From Melampsora larici-populina 98AG31 (taxonomy: Eukaryota; Basidiomycota; Pucciniomycetes; Pucciniales; Melampsoraceae): DNA of 64,000 bases. The notes beneath the pieces are model-generated. The model was not told the origin of the DNA. It worked only from the letters and a program-made list of their open reading frames with translations, and did not search any database. The position numbers were made by a program, and so were the translations under genes. The stretch is from the NCBI RefSeq assembly GCF_000204055.1, contig NW_006768767.1, forward strand, positions 141,927 through 205,926. Direction: 5' to 3'. This document shows positions 23,248-35,328 of the stretch, piece after piece (positions within the stretch are counted from its first letter, which is position 1; each line of letters begins with the position of its first letter).

Positions 23248-24178
23248 CTTGTCCTAGTGTTTTCAGGTGCTGGTCACTTGTATCCTCAAGAGACTCGGCT
23301 TAGGGAGAGAGCTGAGAAGCGACAAATTAGGAGTAAATATTGTCCTTTGAAGATTGATGCTTCCAAAAGTTTGATATCGAGAAAGTTCAATCGAGACGAG
23401 CTTATCACGTTGATTTTGTGATGTGCAGGCGCAGGCCAAGGGTGTTTGCCGGACCCTAAACAACAGGCTAAGGGACGAGAAATGCTGAGAATACCACGAA
23501 GTCAGTATCGATAGGGTCGATTATAAAGATGAAGATGGAAGTGAACTTGAGAAACAAGAGTACATGCCGGTACACCGACAAGATTTATGTAGGCCCGATA
23601 GTTGGCTGTGAGGCTATTGACCTGATACCTGTCGACGCTCCTTGAAGGAGTCCAAGTGTTGCGCGAATCTCCAAGATTTGGCAAATTTCATCATGTTTGT
23701 AACTTTGTAATAAAAAAATCAGTTTCCTCTTCGTGTATATCTGGAGAAAGCTCAAACAATGGATTTCATCGGAAATCAGAGAGCTTAGATATAATTAAAT
23801 GGAGATGGATAATTTGCTGTTATGAAAGCTTTTATGGATCAGAAAAATTTCTAGTCATGATGATCTCTCAACATTACAAAATGATGAACACCAAAGTAGA
23901 GAATTATACAAGCATGGAACCCAAATTGACAAAAAAAAATCATTATGTCCCGTGAAGATTTTCAATTTCTCTTGTGGTATGAAGCAAAGTCGACAATGTA
24001 TCTTTTTCTGGAAAAAATAGCTTTTCCTGAGATCATTGATTGACAGGAAGATTTGTCTTTGAAGGTGAAGGTTAAGAGTGACCGTGAAGGGACCATGAAT
24101 GGAATTTTAATTTTTGTTAGCAAACTTGTCATTTTGAGTCATTTAAGCGGTCAAAAACTGCTACACTAAGCAAAACTC

Positions 24179-25910
24179 TCAAATATTAGCCAAGCTGCCT
24201 TCAAGGTGGTCACACTCGCAGGCTGAGGGGATGTATCGGTTCTTATCTTTCTCTCGCCGACTCGTATTTTTATCTTCAAGATCATTCCATCCAATCAAAA
24301 TAATCGAACACCTGTCATTTGAAGCTGAAACTAGATGTCGTGTTGTCTGACCAAAGACTGAAAGCCCAAGGGATGATTGTATCACATCGAACGAAATATC
24401 AACAGCTCCTGCGTACAAGCTTTCCATCAAGCCGAAAACTGATCGTGCTTGGTTCCAAGCATTAACTGCCTTAAGGGCAGATGATTTTGTTTAACAAAAG
24501 ATGTCGGGCGGCGATTCGTGAGCCGACTTTGACATCTTCCTGAATCCTGCTAGAATGTATGTTTGGGGGCATAGATATCGGATTGAGAGGCTAGCTACAC
24601 CGCCAAAACATTGCTGTCACGCTTCGTTTTGGCAGCAGCAAGCACAAGCAATTTGTACAATGGAATCCATCAAAGATATGAAATGTCAGTTCGCTTGATC
24701 AACTTGAAGCTGAAAATCAGACCATGATCTCGAGACTTGAATTCGAGAATGAACTTCGAGACTCAGTTCCCGAACCGATCGTTGCATAATGAATCCATCG
24801 AGAAGATATGACTTCTGGTCATCATATACTTTGATGCTCCCCGTTGTACGCGGAACTTGATGAGACTGTAACTGTCAGTTTTGAAAGTCTACAGTATCGG
24901 TCCACTAAATCAAAACCTGGCCTGGAAAGCTAAATTCGGGAATGAGGTTCGATCCAGAATTCCTCAACCGATTGGTGTCTTGAGAGGCTATCGACAAGAT
25001 AACCCTTCTGGTGACCATGAACTTTGTCAGGTGCTTGAAGGTTGGAACAGTGCTTCATGAGACTGTAGCTGCCGATTACAAAAGGTCTATTGTATCAAAA
25101 CACTCAACCAGAGCACGGCTTCAAGACCTAAATCATAATGTGAGCATGGATTCCAGCTCCTACAATCAAATATTTTATTGAGAGGACAGTGAGAAGTTTA
25201 GACTCCCGGCCATCGTTCATTTTGTAAGATGCTCCGAGGTGTACGCAACACAATGACATCGACTAGTAATAGTATAGATGTCAATTGTAAAAGGTCGATC
25301 ACAGCGATCCATTCAATATGTGGAGTATCTGTGACATCTGGATCATCCGGATTAGATCAAAACTGTCTTGATCTTACATCTCTGCGGGAAAGATGAAACA
25401 AATGAAAGAAAAGCTCTAAAGAGAGGTTGACAAATGGCTTGTGAAGTCTTCTTGAGAATATCAAAAATGGACACTCTTTGCTACGTTTGCTAGAGCTCTT
25501 ATGAAACCTTCAGTCAAAGAATACATTGAGCAACGAAAAATTGCAGCTGAGAATTGTTGATATGAATTATAAGGCTCGCTTCCAAATAAAAATCGCAACC
25601 GAATCATGAAGTAAAGTGGTAAGAGCAGAGGTCGCGTACGTTCTTTTGATGATATGTTGTTAGTCGTGGAAGGCAGGAAAAATTGAAGGACTGACGGACC
25701 GGTTATGTTGTATCATTGTCAGTAGGAATTGATAAAACCAAATCTATTCACTCATATTATTGTGAATTTGGAAGTGATCAGCACCCAATACGTGGGCAAG
25801 CTAAGGAAAGCTGACCGTCACGCTCACCAAATGTGTATGAATCCATGTATGGAAACTCTGGGGCGGTGGACACACCTCAAGGTAGACATTTTCGGGGACA
25901 TTGAGTGAAG
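24179..25910 (-). pseudogene. Decayed minus-strand gene of block copy 2, unknown function
   Basis: This copy has the longest open C-terminal piece of the three: about 83 codons from 24,430 to the stop at 24,179, including LGLSVFGQTTRHLVSASNDR and ending EGSLANI. Further upstream the matching DPEN region is present near 25,890 but no frame joins the parts. Same unrecognised family as at 2621 and 29,007. Confidence 0.45.
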
Positions 25911-26259
25911 TTGTAGGGTGATGGGCATGCATTTCCCTACAATAAAAGAATGTAATCGGCGATGCGGCGAGAATAATAAATTCCTTACAGCTTCTGATTT
26001 ATTATTTCGAGTACAAAGGGTAAAATAATGTATTAGCATTATCGTAAATGTTCAGTCGACATTAAAAATGCGACCAAGGTGATGCTGATCCTAGTCATTA
26101 TTTAGTCGTAGTCATTGTATTCTTTACTCAGAGATCTCTTCACAACACACCACACCAATTCCGAACTCCACCTTCAATTCCTTCCGCCTCACTTCAACTC
26201 TCATCCCTTCATCCTTCCTATAACCTTCTGCTTCACTCGAATCTCTCGTCTCTCTCACA

Positions 26260-27085
26260 ATGCGTCCCCATTCCCTCGATCTCAAGAGTTGTAGAGTCAA
26301 GAAAGTGTTCACCAACAATGTAAACAATGACAATTCAGTGAGCACTGGTTTCTTTCGCTCCCTATTTGAACACCTCTAATCCTTTCATCGTTTCCATTTT
26401 CACTTGCTGACTCTTATTTTTTTTACCTTTCAAGGGCGCCGCTTCCGGTAGCAAGCAAAGCCCCTTGGAATTAGAATTTGGTGGTCTCTCCCCAGCTAGA
26501 CTATCCATCTTTAACCTTGAGGAACCTTTCACATCCCCGACTCTCGAACGCCCCCTTCGTATCAGAAGAAGATCCACATCTTCAAGCGTTCTTTCCGGCG
26601 CATCTGGTGACAATCCTATGGTATGTACTGTTAACCCATTCACTTATCTGGATCAATCTTCTTTTCTCTTGTTGACATATCCTTTTCCAATCTTCTCTTT
26701 CTCTTCCTTTACATCTTCCCACTCTGAATTTTTCAAGACTTCCAACCCCTCTCACATTGCACCAAGACCTCGTTTCATCTACTCGGGCCCACCTTTGCTC
26801 ATGAACCCCGATGGTAGTGTCAAATCCCCTCATCGAACACCAAACCTTATCATCAAGAGCACTATCAAGAAAGTTTGCCCCCGCAAAACTTTCTTGAAAC
26901 CATTGGTATGTGTTCCCAAATTCCAATTATCAATCTTCTTTCATTCGATTATCAATCTTCTTGCGTTAGTTACTTATTTCTCTTGTACCACTTTTCCCTT
27001 TTGATTTATATCACAGAGCGAACTGTTATCTGCGCAGCGCTACAGAGTACTCTACACCATTGTTGAGGACCGAGAGGAAGAATGA
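26260..27085 (+). CDS. Unknown 166-residue protein, family copy 2 (four exons)
   Basis: Exons are 26,260-26,337, 26,435-26,620, 26,738-26,905 and 27,017-27,085, the same lengths (78, 186, 168, 69) as at 4513. The protein starts MRPHSLDLKSCRVKK and ends in acidic DREEE. Differences from copy 1 are scattered substitutions, for example KQ for ER in exon 2 and F for S near the end of exon 3. No frame break is seen. The last intron ends TATATCACAG rather than TTTGTAG as in copy 1, and copy 3 shares this version. The same promoter stretch lies upstream (25,985-26,150). Function unknown. Confidence 0.75.
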
Positions 27086-27409
27086 AGGGACGAATCTAAA
27101 GGCAAGAGAAGGTTTGGGCGCAAGGTAAGATATTGGTATACTTTATTTTTTCTGAAATCGTTTCCAATCATTTTGAAAGGAAAGAGACTGACTATATCTT
27201 TTCTGAACTTCCTCTCGGCCTATCCATTCAACCCATAGTGCTCACTCTTCTGCGTATGCCGAATCTTTTGATTGATCCTTTATGTGACGGAATACTTGAT
27301 GAACATGTTATGTATTGGTTGTTTCATATCTATTAAAATTAGGAGTTGGAATTGGAATTAGGATTGGGATTTATTAAGATCAGGAATTGGAATTGGAATT
27401 TATTTCACT

Positions 27410-28990
27410 GTCATTGTGTTGAGATTATTGCTCACATTCTGAGGATGGTCACAAAATTCCCTATCTCATCTTGCGGAACTTGTGCTATGATGTTGCTGTC
27501 CACTTACAGACCTAATCTTACAATTTCCTTTCTGAAATTGGAGATGTTTCTTGAGAATTTTGGCTTCCAAAGTTGACTTCAGGGAGGGTTTCAACCCATT
27601 TTGTTTCATCTTCCCATATCAAAAAGTTACATATGCTGCGGTGTCTTTATACATATCAATGTGGCTTCCAGTGTCACATCCAAGTATTGTGCCAACTTTG
27701 TGTTGTTCAGAGTACGTGGCTCTCTCCTTATATGGTGTCAATGTCATGGCCCTCGAAGTTTTTGCTTCAAAGACCTTTGTCACAGTGGGAGTGATTTTAA
27801 GTAACTCTACAAAGATCAAAAGTTTACCTCTAGCGTTTTTGGTGCTACACTCCTTGATAATCACAGAAAGAGACAATTCGGACCAAAGGCAAGCTATTCA
27901 CTTTGCCCGTAGAGGCTATACCTCTTGGAGCCTCCAATGCCTGGGGCAGCCCAGGCAGGCACTGTGATTGGTCTACTTAAACACCGTGAAGTATTCACTC
28001 TTCTGAATATACGGAACCTCTTTTTGACCGGTTTGTGTGGCATTTTTTTTCCAATTAAATTTAGGAATTGGGATTTGTATATTTCTTAAATGTGTTGAGA
28101 TTGTTACTCATCCAAGGAGTGTGATGATAACCTAACTTTTTTTGGAGCGTAGAATCCGTCTTGAGGAGGTATGAATTCTCCGTCATCATATCCTGGCTAT
28201 CTCTCATCAACACTTGTCCCTGTGGGTAGCTAGACGATTCTACAAAGTGATACTGATTCTCTTCAAGATTGATTAAGATCTTTACTATTTGGTTCTAGGT
28301 AATCAGATTGTCTGTATGAGTTGATTATTATGTATGTACATATACTCTCGTTGAATCCTATCAAATCCTATCAAAATTTTTCTCTTGTTTTTGCACGGGT
28401 AGACATTTGCCGTGTCGTCAAATAAATATTCACTACATACCATGAAATAAACGATAATGACTTCAATGTTGACCCTTGTCTTCGAGTCTATGGGATCATG
28501 GATACTAACACCCTATGATTGTTTTCGAACTTAAGATGCCCATTGTACTGGAGATGACATGTGCCAACAGCAAGGTAGCAAGGTGGTATGGGATGGTACA
28601 GTGGTCTTTCTTCCACTTTTTGTACACCAAATCGCTTTTCTGGCAAGATCGAAAATTGTAAGGCTCAAATTTTCGGCAAGCTATCCCTGTCGCAAGTCTT
28701 TGTAAGTTCAAGCGATGTTTTGTGGAGATATTCATTCCAACAACATCGGGTTTCTTGAATTGCATCTGTACCTTGAAGAGCCTTGAAGTTGAACTTGTCG
28801 CCCGTCCTAATTTGTCACGGTTCCTTCAATTGAACTAAAATGTGTATTGTGTTGGATTCTGTTGTTGAAAAACTCCATACGCCATCAACGAAAATTTCTA
28901 TGAAGGTCCGAGTGGGAGTCATGCAGGAAAGTGATGATACATGTTCATAAGCTTATGACACTCAGAGGTGGGTTGTGGGTTGAAAAAGTC
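27410..28990. other. No supportable gene
   Basis: The minus strand 27,619-27,876 has an 86-codon open frame (LGCDTGSHIDMYKDTAAYVTF at its end). It looks coding-like in composition but has no start context, neighbours or family I recognise, and it could be a fragment of a repeated gene. The rest is A+T-rich with no motif. Confidence 0.3.
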
Positions 28991-29006
28991 GAAAACCCCC
29001 AAACCC

Positions 29007-30330
29007 TCAAATATTAGTCAGATCGCCTTGAAGTTTTGGGTCAATTTGAGGAATCGACTCAGTCAACTTGCCACTATCAATGAATCTCATCGACTACGAT
29101 CTCATTCTTAATCTTATTGATGTGGTGCTCGTCTAATTCGGATAATCAAACGCCTGTAACTCGAGAATACTATGCAACACCGTCAACGATCGTGTAGCTT
29201 TCAAAAGCATTCGAAGCAGCCAAGAAGCCCTGGGTCCACGCATCAACTGCCTCAAGGGTAAACAAGTTGTTTGTGGAGGATCCTTGGCAGCCAATTATCA
29301 GACCAGGCGTTCCATACGTTCTCCTGCTGAGATCTATATTCGGCACTTTAGGTGCATATATCTTGGTGATGTTTAGTTGCACTGCCGAAGTGATGCTTGC
29401 GCCAGAGGTTGTGAGCACGCGCAGTATCCACGCACCCAAGCAAAGAGATGAAATGAAAAAATCGGCTCGATTGACTTGAAGCTCTAAATCACATCATGGC
29501 ACTTTCAGTCAGTCAATGCGAGAATAATGTAGAGCAGACCCTAGAATGCATAGGTCTCAATATCTGCCGGGAAAGACAGGACACGGGACAAAGACTCTCG
29601 TTGATCTTCATGTTCATCTGTCTACGATCGAGATGACTTGTGGGATATCTTTGAAAATTTTCATCTGACCACTCTACATTTGCGAGAGCTTGCATACATC
29701 CTTTGGATATAGAGTCACTGGGGTCAGACCAGACCAAAAAATCGAACCTAGGAGGACTCGAGCAATGATTGATTGCTAAGCCATGTCAAAATCGTGGATT
29801 ACAAACCCAGAATGATCAATGCATAAATGATGTGCATGTTTCTAGGATGAGTCAATAAGAATGTGTCTCAAAGGCCTATCGACTCTAGCGACTCGACATC
29901 AGAAGCTTTCACAGTGGCCAAAAAATATCTCTTCTGTGGGAAAAGTCAAGGCAGGCCACAGGTACTCTCTAGAGGATTCGAAATTTCATGTTCGTATGTT
30001 CCAGGATTGAATATAGACATATAAGGCGTCATCGATGTCATCAAATCAGATCGTTCTGGATTCAAGGAAGCTTTCATATAACCTTTGGTCGAAAAGCTCA
30101 CTGACTTTATAGCAAGACCAGAATCAAAACTAGGTTCATACCATGGAAACTCCAGCGGGTCGCTGCCAACAGAAATCCATGGTCAATCAACACCAGCTGA
30201 GTGTTAGAAGGCGTGGACTGAGCATGAATCAACATGAACATCAATGTATAGATGATATGTGTTCCATTTTCAGGATCAACAACCACAAATGCGAGACTTG
30301 GGGCATATAGTTCCCTTGAACGAGATAATT
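29007..30330 (-). pseudogene. Decayed minus-strand gene of block copy 3, unknown function
   Basis: This is a diverged relative of the decayed genes at 2621 and 24,179. The minus-strand frame 29,170-29,439 reads GTPGLIIGCQGSS and AVDAWTQGFLAASNAFESY, which aligns with the NAWNQA region of copy 1. It then meets a stop and continues to a conserved NI-stop at 29,007. The DPENG segment near 30,270 matches the upstream part. Unknown product, clearly broken. Confidence 0.4.
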
Positions 30331-31246
30331 CTGATAATGCGAGGTACCTAAATTCGCTGGACTGCGACCGTCTAACCAATTGAATCTTAACAAATCAATT
30401 TTTTATATTGTAGATTCCAGGATTGTCATCCATAATGCGAGAAAGCTGAGGCGAGCCGAATATCACGATTGATGCGATAGCCCAATATCAAATGAAAAGG
30501 GGATCGGAGGAAGATAAGTCTACGCGAACACAGGAAGTAGATGATCGTAGGGGGATGAGTCTACAATACTCACCAAGCAATTCTGGGCAGATTCTTCGGA
30601 CTAAAAGCCTACAAGTATTCTGCTGATGCTCAGGGCCGTCCAAAAATCGGTGATGGGAGAGGTGATCCGGGGTTGAAAGGAAATAATTTAGCTGAAGAGA
30701 GGCCAACAAATTTTAGTTCCAACGAAAACTTCGCTATAGTATGTTCAATGCTGAATTGGTCAATATAGGGAAGCTGGGGTGAACTGAACGTCACAGTGGC
30801 CAAGTGCTTGTTAGCTATGTATTGAAAATCGACTCAAAATTCACGATAGTCAACACTCAGATGGACGAATACCGTGAGTGGACTTTTTGAGATCAATAAG
30901 TAAGAACGCGTGAAAGGGTGCGCGTGGATTAATGCTAGAAACTGGAGACGTAGGCACCATAACATTTTCCGTACAGCTTCTGCTTTATTATCTTGAGTAC
31001 AAAGGGTAAAATAATGTACTAGCATTATTGTAAATGTTCAGTCAACATTAAAAATGCGACCAAGGTGATGCTGATCCCAGTCATTATTTAGCGCGTAGTG
31101 ATTGTATTTTTTACTCAGAGATCTCTTCACAACATACCACAACAATACCAAACTCCACCTTTGATTCCTTCCGCCTCATTTCAAATCTCATCCCTCAATC
31201 CCTCTCACAACCTTTTTCTTCACTTAGAAAACTCGTCTTGATCACA

Positions 31247-32072
31247 ATGCGTCCTCCTGCCCTCGATCTCAAGAATTGTAGAGTCAAGAAAGTGTTCACC
31301 AACAATGTCAACAATGTCAATTCAGTGAGCACTGGTTTCTTTCGCTCACTTTTTGACCCCCTCTAATCCTTTCATCCTTTCCATTTTCACTTCCTGACTC
31401 TTATTTTTTTTGCCTTTCAAGGGCGCCGCTTCCGGTAGCGAGCGAAGCCCCTTGGAAGTAGAACTTGGTGGTCTCTCCCCAGCTAGACTATCCATCTTTA
31501 ACCTTGAGGAACCTTGCCCATCCCCAACTCTCGAACGCCCCCTTCGCATCAGAAGAAGATCCACATCTTCAAGCGTTCTTTCCAGCGCACCTGGTGACAA
31601 TTCTATGGTATGTGCTGTTAACCCATTCACCTATCTGGATCAATCTTCTTTTCTCTTGTTGACTTATCCTTTTCCAAACTCCTCTTTCTCTTCCTTTACA
31701 TCTTCCCACTCTGAATTTTTCAAGACTTCCAACCCCTCCCACATTGAACCAAGACCTCGTGTCATCTACTCCGGCCCACCTTTACTTATGAACCCCGACG
31801 GTAGTGTCAAATCACCTCATCGAACACCCAACCTTATCATCAAAAGTACTATCAAGAGAGTTTGCCCACGAAAAACTTCCAGGAAACCATTGGTATGTGT
31901 TCCCATATTCCAATTATCAACTGTCTTACATTCAATTATCAATCTTCTTGCATTCGTTACTCATTTCTCTTGTGCCACTTTTGCCTTTTGATTTATATCA
32001 CAGAGCGAACTGTTATCTGCGCAGCGCTACAGAGTACTCTACACCATTGTTGAGGACCCAGAGGAAGAATGA
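31247..32072 (+). CDS. Unknown 166-residue protein, family copy 3 (four exons)
   Basis: Exons are 31,247-31,324, 31,422-31,607, 31,725-31,892 and 32,004-32,072. The start MRPPALDLKNCRVKK equals copy 1 and the end is DPEEE. Substitutions include V/L for L/F in exon 2 and E for A near the start of exon 3. Splice sites, phases and the stop are conserved. The same upstream promoter stretch (30,975-31,130) is present although the rest of the upstream region has diverged. Function unknown; basic and probably disordered. Confidence 0.75.
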
Positions 32073-33684
32073 AGGGATGAATCTAAAGGCAAGAGAAGGT
32101 TTGGGCGCAAGGTAAGATATCAGTATACTTTATTTTTTCTGAAATCGTTTCCAATCATTTTGAAAGGAAAGAGACTGACTATACCTTCTCTGAACTTCCT
32201 CTCGGCCTATCCATTCAACCCATAGTGCTCACTCTTCTGCATATGCCGAATCTTTTGATTGATCCTTTATGTGACGGAATACTTGATGAACATGTTATGT
32301 ATTGGTTGTTTTATATCCATTAAAATTAGGAGTTGGAATTGGAATTAGGATTGGGATTCATTAAGATCAGGAATTGGAATTGGAATTTATTTCACTGTCA
32401 TTGTGTTGAGATTATTTCTCATACTCTGAGACTGAGGATGTTGAGAACCTTGCTTTGTGAAAGCCTTCATCCGATCTTTTTGAGCCATTGATGTGTCAAA
32501 GTACCAGCCTTCTCCTACAATTACCTGGTTGAAGCAAGCTATTTTACTTGAGACATCTTGAGATCTTTTGCCAATTGAAAGAAGGAAGAACATTGTCTGT
32601 AGTACATATTTCAACAAAATTCTCATATTTTGTCTCTTCCAAAGACGTGGGTATGGAGACATCTTTCTGCACTCACGAGTGGCTTTCACTTTTAAGCGCT
32701 AAGAAGATGTTTCTCTTTCCTATAATGTGTTCCTCCTCTCATGACCCTATGACTCCTGAACTTGTCTTCTGAAACAATTATCTTCAAGTCATACATAGTG
32801 ATTCTGGATAGGCCACCGAACATCAACGGAATTACCGGCCTCTGGCACCTCACTTTGGCTAACTGTGCTCTCTAGTCACCCTGATAACCACTGATGTGAG
32901 CCTGGCCATGCGCGAAGCGATTGGGCACTCAGACATCCCCGACCCTCGTGAGGCGAGAAGGTCCAATAAATCAGGTACGATGACCATTGACTTTGGTGAT
33001 GACATACCCATCAATATATACATTATGTAGCAAGCCTAGACTTGTAGCTTGTTTTGGAAGGTTTGCCTCTATGCTTGGATCAAAACGAGTAGGGGCATAA
33101 GTTGGAGTACGTACATATGTCGTTTTGATTTACTTTGGTATAGAGTTACCCTCAAAAATCATTCAGCTTGTTCTGTCTTTTTTAACATAAATGGCCTTTC
33201 TCCTCAATCTAAGCGGATAAAACCTGAGGGTTTGTTTTCTAAACAAAGTCCTTCATTTTGCATGTTGTCCAGATAGCTCGGTCTAACAGCCACTAGTGTT
33301 TTTTTCCTTTCACTTCAACAAGATCGCAGTTGTTCAGCATAGGCACTCAAGAATGATCTCTTTGTTGACTGTGCCATTCTACCAGACAAATACTGAAAGG
33401 GTTTGAAAAGTCATTGATGTGTGGATGGGACGGAGTGAGCCTACAACAAATGCTGAACAAAAATGATTCGAAAATCAAGAAGTTTTCAAGCAAATCTCGA
33501 TAGATCGGAACTGAGCAGAATTCTAACGGAGTGCAGCATACTAAGAAGTCTAACTTTCCCTTTGGCTTTCTAACGGCCAGATGTATCCATTTTTTGCGCT
33601 TTTGTTCATTTCTTCAATTCTCCAAGAATGGCGCTCTTGTACGATAGCTGATTGATGATCTTGCAAAAAACACAAGGCTTCGGG

Positions 33685-33692
33685 TATATAAA
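33685..33692 (+). promoter_or_regulatory. TATA box (TATATAAA)
   Basis: A clean TATATAAA lies about 160 bp upstream of the ATG at 33,851, in a stretch conserved with the second gene copy. At the equivalent place in that copy (near 52,075) the motif reads GGTATTGTAAT and the box is lost. Confidence 0.6.
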
Positions 33693-33850
33693 CCGCGTAA
33701 CAGACTCATCCATTCCCACCATTCCATCATAATTCCAAACAATCAATACAAGCCTCATTCAATTCTTCGTTCATAACATTCATAACTTTACACTCAAAAT
33801 CATCATATAGCAATCTCAGTTCAACTTTAAAAAGAAATCATCTTTTTTCA

Positions 33851-34960
33851 ATGGCATCAACACAAATCACCTCCCCCAGATCCGACAAAAATACTTTAAG
33901 CCAATCCCAAGAGATTCAAGCATGGGGAGAGCTTTATATATTTGATCTCCCGAAACCTCTACGCGGAGCTCTATTCGCGAATGACCTGATATTACCTTAT
34001 TCCCTTGCTCCCCAAACTAGTGTAGAAACTTCAGAAGAAATATGGCCTGGTAACCTTGAGTGGATCAAAAGGATTAAATTGTATAGTAAAGCCTACAGAT
34101 TCGAATTCTTTCGTTGTGTTCTACCTCAGTCTTTTGGTCGTGAGAGTGGTTTGATATTTGATAAACCTCTTTCCGAATTAAGAAGACTACAATATGATGA
34201 TAAAATTTTAGGTCATAGACGTTGGACTTTGATAATCTTTGGAAAAGAAAAAATTGCTGCTATACATCTTCAAACTGATTTATTGAAACACGACGAAAAT
34301 GAAACTATCAAAGACAGATTGGTCATCCTCAAAGATGAAGTGAAACGTTAGTTTTCAGTACTCTTATAGAACTCTTTTATCCTTTTGATTCAAACTGACT
34401 TTCATCTACCAATCATACTCTTCACATCACTATTGATCTAGCTGTCCTGGCGGTCGAAACGAAAAAAGTTCATTCAAAGACCAAAAAGGAAAGACTCGTC
34501 GAAAAATTGACTCCTAAGAGTTCAACAGGAGTTGATAGAGACCCCATGAATAAAGACCTCATGAAACAGGTACTTGCTTCAATTCTGGATTCTGACTCTT
34601 CCTTTCCTCTAATCCCACCTTCTCTGTTTGTCTCATAGGCTGGCTCCGAGCTCTTGGTGTCTTGGGAAACCGAATTAGAAAAATCAGAACTTATCTTTGC
34701 TGGTGCTACTAAGAAGGAAATCTCAACTTTCTTTCCAGAATCATCATCATTATATAACAAACTTCGATCTTTTCCTTTTGACTTTGGATCTCCGGTGAGT
34801 AATCTTCTTTAAAATTCAATTTAGTTGGATTTGCTATTCTGATGCAAGATATTTTTGTGTTTTCTATTTGACTTGACAGAACATTGAGGAGCTCAAGCGT
34901 TGCTACGTGAAGCTTACTACAGCTAAGCTTAACCTTGACTTATTAACACAGGAAAACTAG
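33851..34960 (+). CDS. Unknown 286-residue protein (four exons), intact copy
   Basis: Exons are 33,851-34,346, 34,442-34,569, 34,639-34,794 and 34,880-34,960, totalling 861 bases. Introns are GTTAGT...TAG, GTACTT...TAG and GTGAGT...CAG, and the phases agree. The start MASTQITSPRSDKN is shared with a truncated second copy at 52,248. The first exon has a compact globular character (EIQAWGELYIFDLPKPLRG; RRWTLIIFGKEKIAAIHLQTDLL). The middle is Lys-rich and the last exon ends in a helix (NIEELKRCYVKLTTAKLNLDLL). There is no signal peptide or membrane span. I do not recognise it. It appears to be a host gene with at least two copies here. Confidence 0.7.
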
Positions 34961-35328
34961 AGGATGTCAATACGCATTTCATTTTCATTGATTGTACATA
35001 GCCATTTTCTTCAAGCTTTTTTTGCTGAATATATCAGTCGTCCCTTTATTGAAATCAGAGAATTAGATTTTATTTAATGACATTTGCTTGAGAATAGTGA
35101 TCACGTGGTTTTGTCAGAACTGGGTACAGTACCAGAAAGTGGATGGTAAGAAGTGTATTTAGTTTTTTCAATTGGCAATATTGGTCTCGTATTATTTTTC
35201 TCTCGCATCAACTCTATCATTTCCAGAAGCAGTTCTTGCGAGACACTTGCTTCTGAGGGGTCTTTCTGTTCCTTATGAGTACTTCAGGGGTGCTCTTCAC
35301 GAAAAAACGACCAGCTTCTCTGCTCTCC

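Larger units (their letters stand above)
23680..27400. repeat. Segmental repeat block, copy 2
   Basis: Collinear with 2220-5770. It differs by small indels, for example about 140 bp at 25,595-25,735 absent from copy 1. The short AGGATTGGGATT repeat near 27,360 is not expanded. Divergence in the non-genic left half is visibly greater than in the four exons of the plus-strand gene. Confidence 0.85.
29000..33030. repeat. Segmental repeat block, copy 3
   Basis: The right part, from the promoter stretch at about 30,970 through the gene to about 32,400, is close to copies 1 and 2. The left part (29,000-30,960) is much more diverged. Homology with copy 1 extends further right, to about 33,030. Confidence 0.8.

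Noticed and set aside
25595..25735. GTGGTAAGAGCAGAGG in the block-2-specific 140 bp, reminiscent of a tRNA D-arm (SINE head)
   Set aside because: No B-box (GGTTCGA) follows at the right distance and no tail or target duplication; may equally be a deletion in copy 1.
27619..27876. 86-codon minus-strand frame
   Set aside because: Coding-like but isolated, no recognisable family or gene context.
29730..29790. tRNA-like stretch on the minus strand (TGGCTTAGCA ... GGTTCGATTTTT)
   Set aside because: No acceptor stem pairs and no anticodon arm of correct geometry can be drawn; chance resemblance to a T-loop.
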